This document shows, in pieces, positions 4,896-5,131 of a stretch of DNA of 5,131 bases. The number at the start of each line of letters is the position of its first letter. Position 1 is the first letter of the stretch. The notes below the pieces were generated by a model. It searched no databases. It saw only the letters and a list, made by a program, of their open reading frames with translations, and was not told where the DNA came from. The stretch is from Planctomycetaceae bacterium (GTDB lineage Bacteria; Planctomycetota; Planctomycetia; Pirellulales; Thermoguttaceae): contig JAIROD010000297.1 of assembly GCA_031257725.1 (NCBI GenBank), positions 1-5,131 on the forward strand. The letters run 5' to 3'. A program made the position numbers and the translations under genes.

Positions 4896-5131
4896 TATTA
4901 GTTGTTTGATTTCATTCAAGAGGTTGGGGCTATTGTATTGTTTAAAAACCTTGTAATATATCAGTGGAATTTTTCGGAGATTGAAGTTTATTTTTTACCA
5001 CCCCTGCCCCTCCGAAGTAACTGTCTATTTTACAATCAATCAGTTTTCTTACCGTTCATGTACCAATTGCATTTGATTTGAATGATTCCCTAGTCTAATC
5101 CCGCAGGGATGACACTTTATTAACCGTATGC
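4896..5131. other. 3' intergenic flank without recognisable genes
   Basis: I see no open reading frame with gene character, no tRNA and no rRNA here. The stretch contains the weak inverted repeat at 4973-5016, a C-rich tract (about 4998-5013) and, near the right end, ATCCC-GCA-GGGAT (5098-5110), a small GC-rich hairpin. The right end is cut by the window, so a neighbouring gene may lie just beyond. Confidence 0.5.
4973..5016. repeat. 7-bp inverted repeat with long loop downstream of hybB
   Basis: TTCGGAG (4973-4979) and CTCCGAA (5010-5016) are perfect inverted copies separated by 30 bases that include a six-T run and a C-rich tract. It is the best stem in the 3' flank, but the long loop and lack of a T-run right after the stem make it a poor terminator. 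It could be part of a dispersed intergenic repeat. Confidence 0.25.

Noticed and set aside
1823..5026. TAACTGTCT shared between the antitoxin palindrome (1823) and the 3' flank (5018)
   Set aside because: A single 9-base match without its palindromic partner in the second place is compatible with chance.
1..5131. CRISPR array, tRNA or rRNA genes
   Set aside because: No regularly spaced repeat with unique spacers, and no cloverleaf or rRNA-like segment, was seen on either strand.

Overview
The window holds a compact hydrogen-metabolism locus interrupted by a toxin-antitoxin pair, with every gene on the + strand. It most likely comes from a didermic or otherwise Tat-proficient anaerobic bacterium of moderately low GC content. 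The evidence is an [FeFe] hydrogenase with a twin-arginine signal, bacterial ribosome binding sites (GGAGGG, AGGAGGTGAT) and a quinone-type membrane subunit. The lineage cannot be fixed from the sequence alone.

Layout. Positions 1-180 are an AT-rich leader with two inverted repeats, a candidate sigma70-like promoter and a strong ribosome binding site. Positions 181-1728 encode a 515-residue [FeFe] hydrogenase (hydA). It has a Tat signal, two [4Fe-4S] clusters, a complete H-cluster domain and a fused small-subunit domain. Positions 1729-1850 hold a short heptamer repeat and a perfect palindrome. Positions 1851-2596 carry a VapBC-type pair: a 117-residue antitoxin overlapping a 136-residue PIN-domain toxin by 19 bp. 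Positions 2696-3610 encode a four-cluster ferredoxin subunit of the HybA/FdnH/DmsB type with a C-terminal membrane anchor. Positions 3723-4895 encode a ten-helix HybB/NrfD-type quinone-interacting membrane protein. Positions 4896-5131 contain no gene that I can see.

How the genes fit together. The likely complex has HydA outside the cytoplasmic membrane, passing electrons through its two [4Fe-4S] clusters to the four clusters of the HybA-like subunit and then to HybB and the quinone pool. This is the electron-transfer module of E. coli-type [NiFe] hydrogenase-2 (HybA and HybB) joined to an unrelated catalytic subunit, an [FeFe] hydrogenase. Respiratory H2 uptake, or reversed quinol-driven H2 release, would follow. 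Maturases (HydE, HydF, HydG) are not in the window and must lie elsewhere.

The most notable points are this hybrid complex, a lipobox-like cysteine after the Tat signal that could make HydA a Tat lipoprotein, the VapBC module between the catalytic and electron-transfer genes, and an Asn/Ser/Lys/Asp-rich insert in the ferredoxin subunit.
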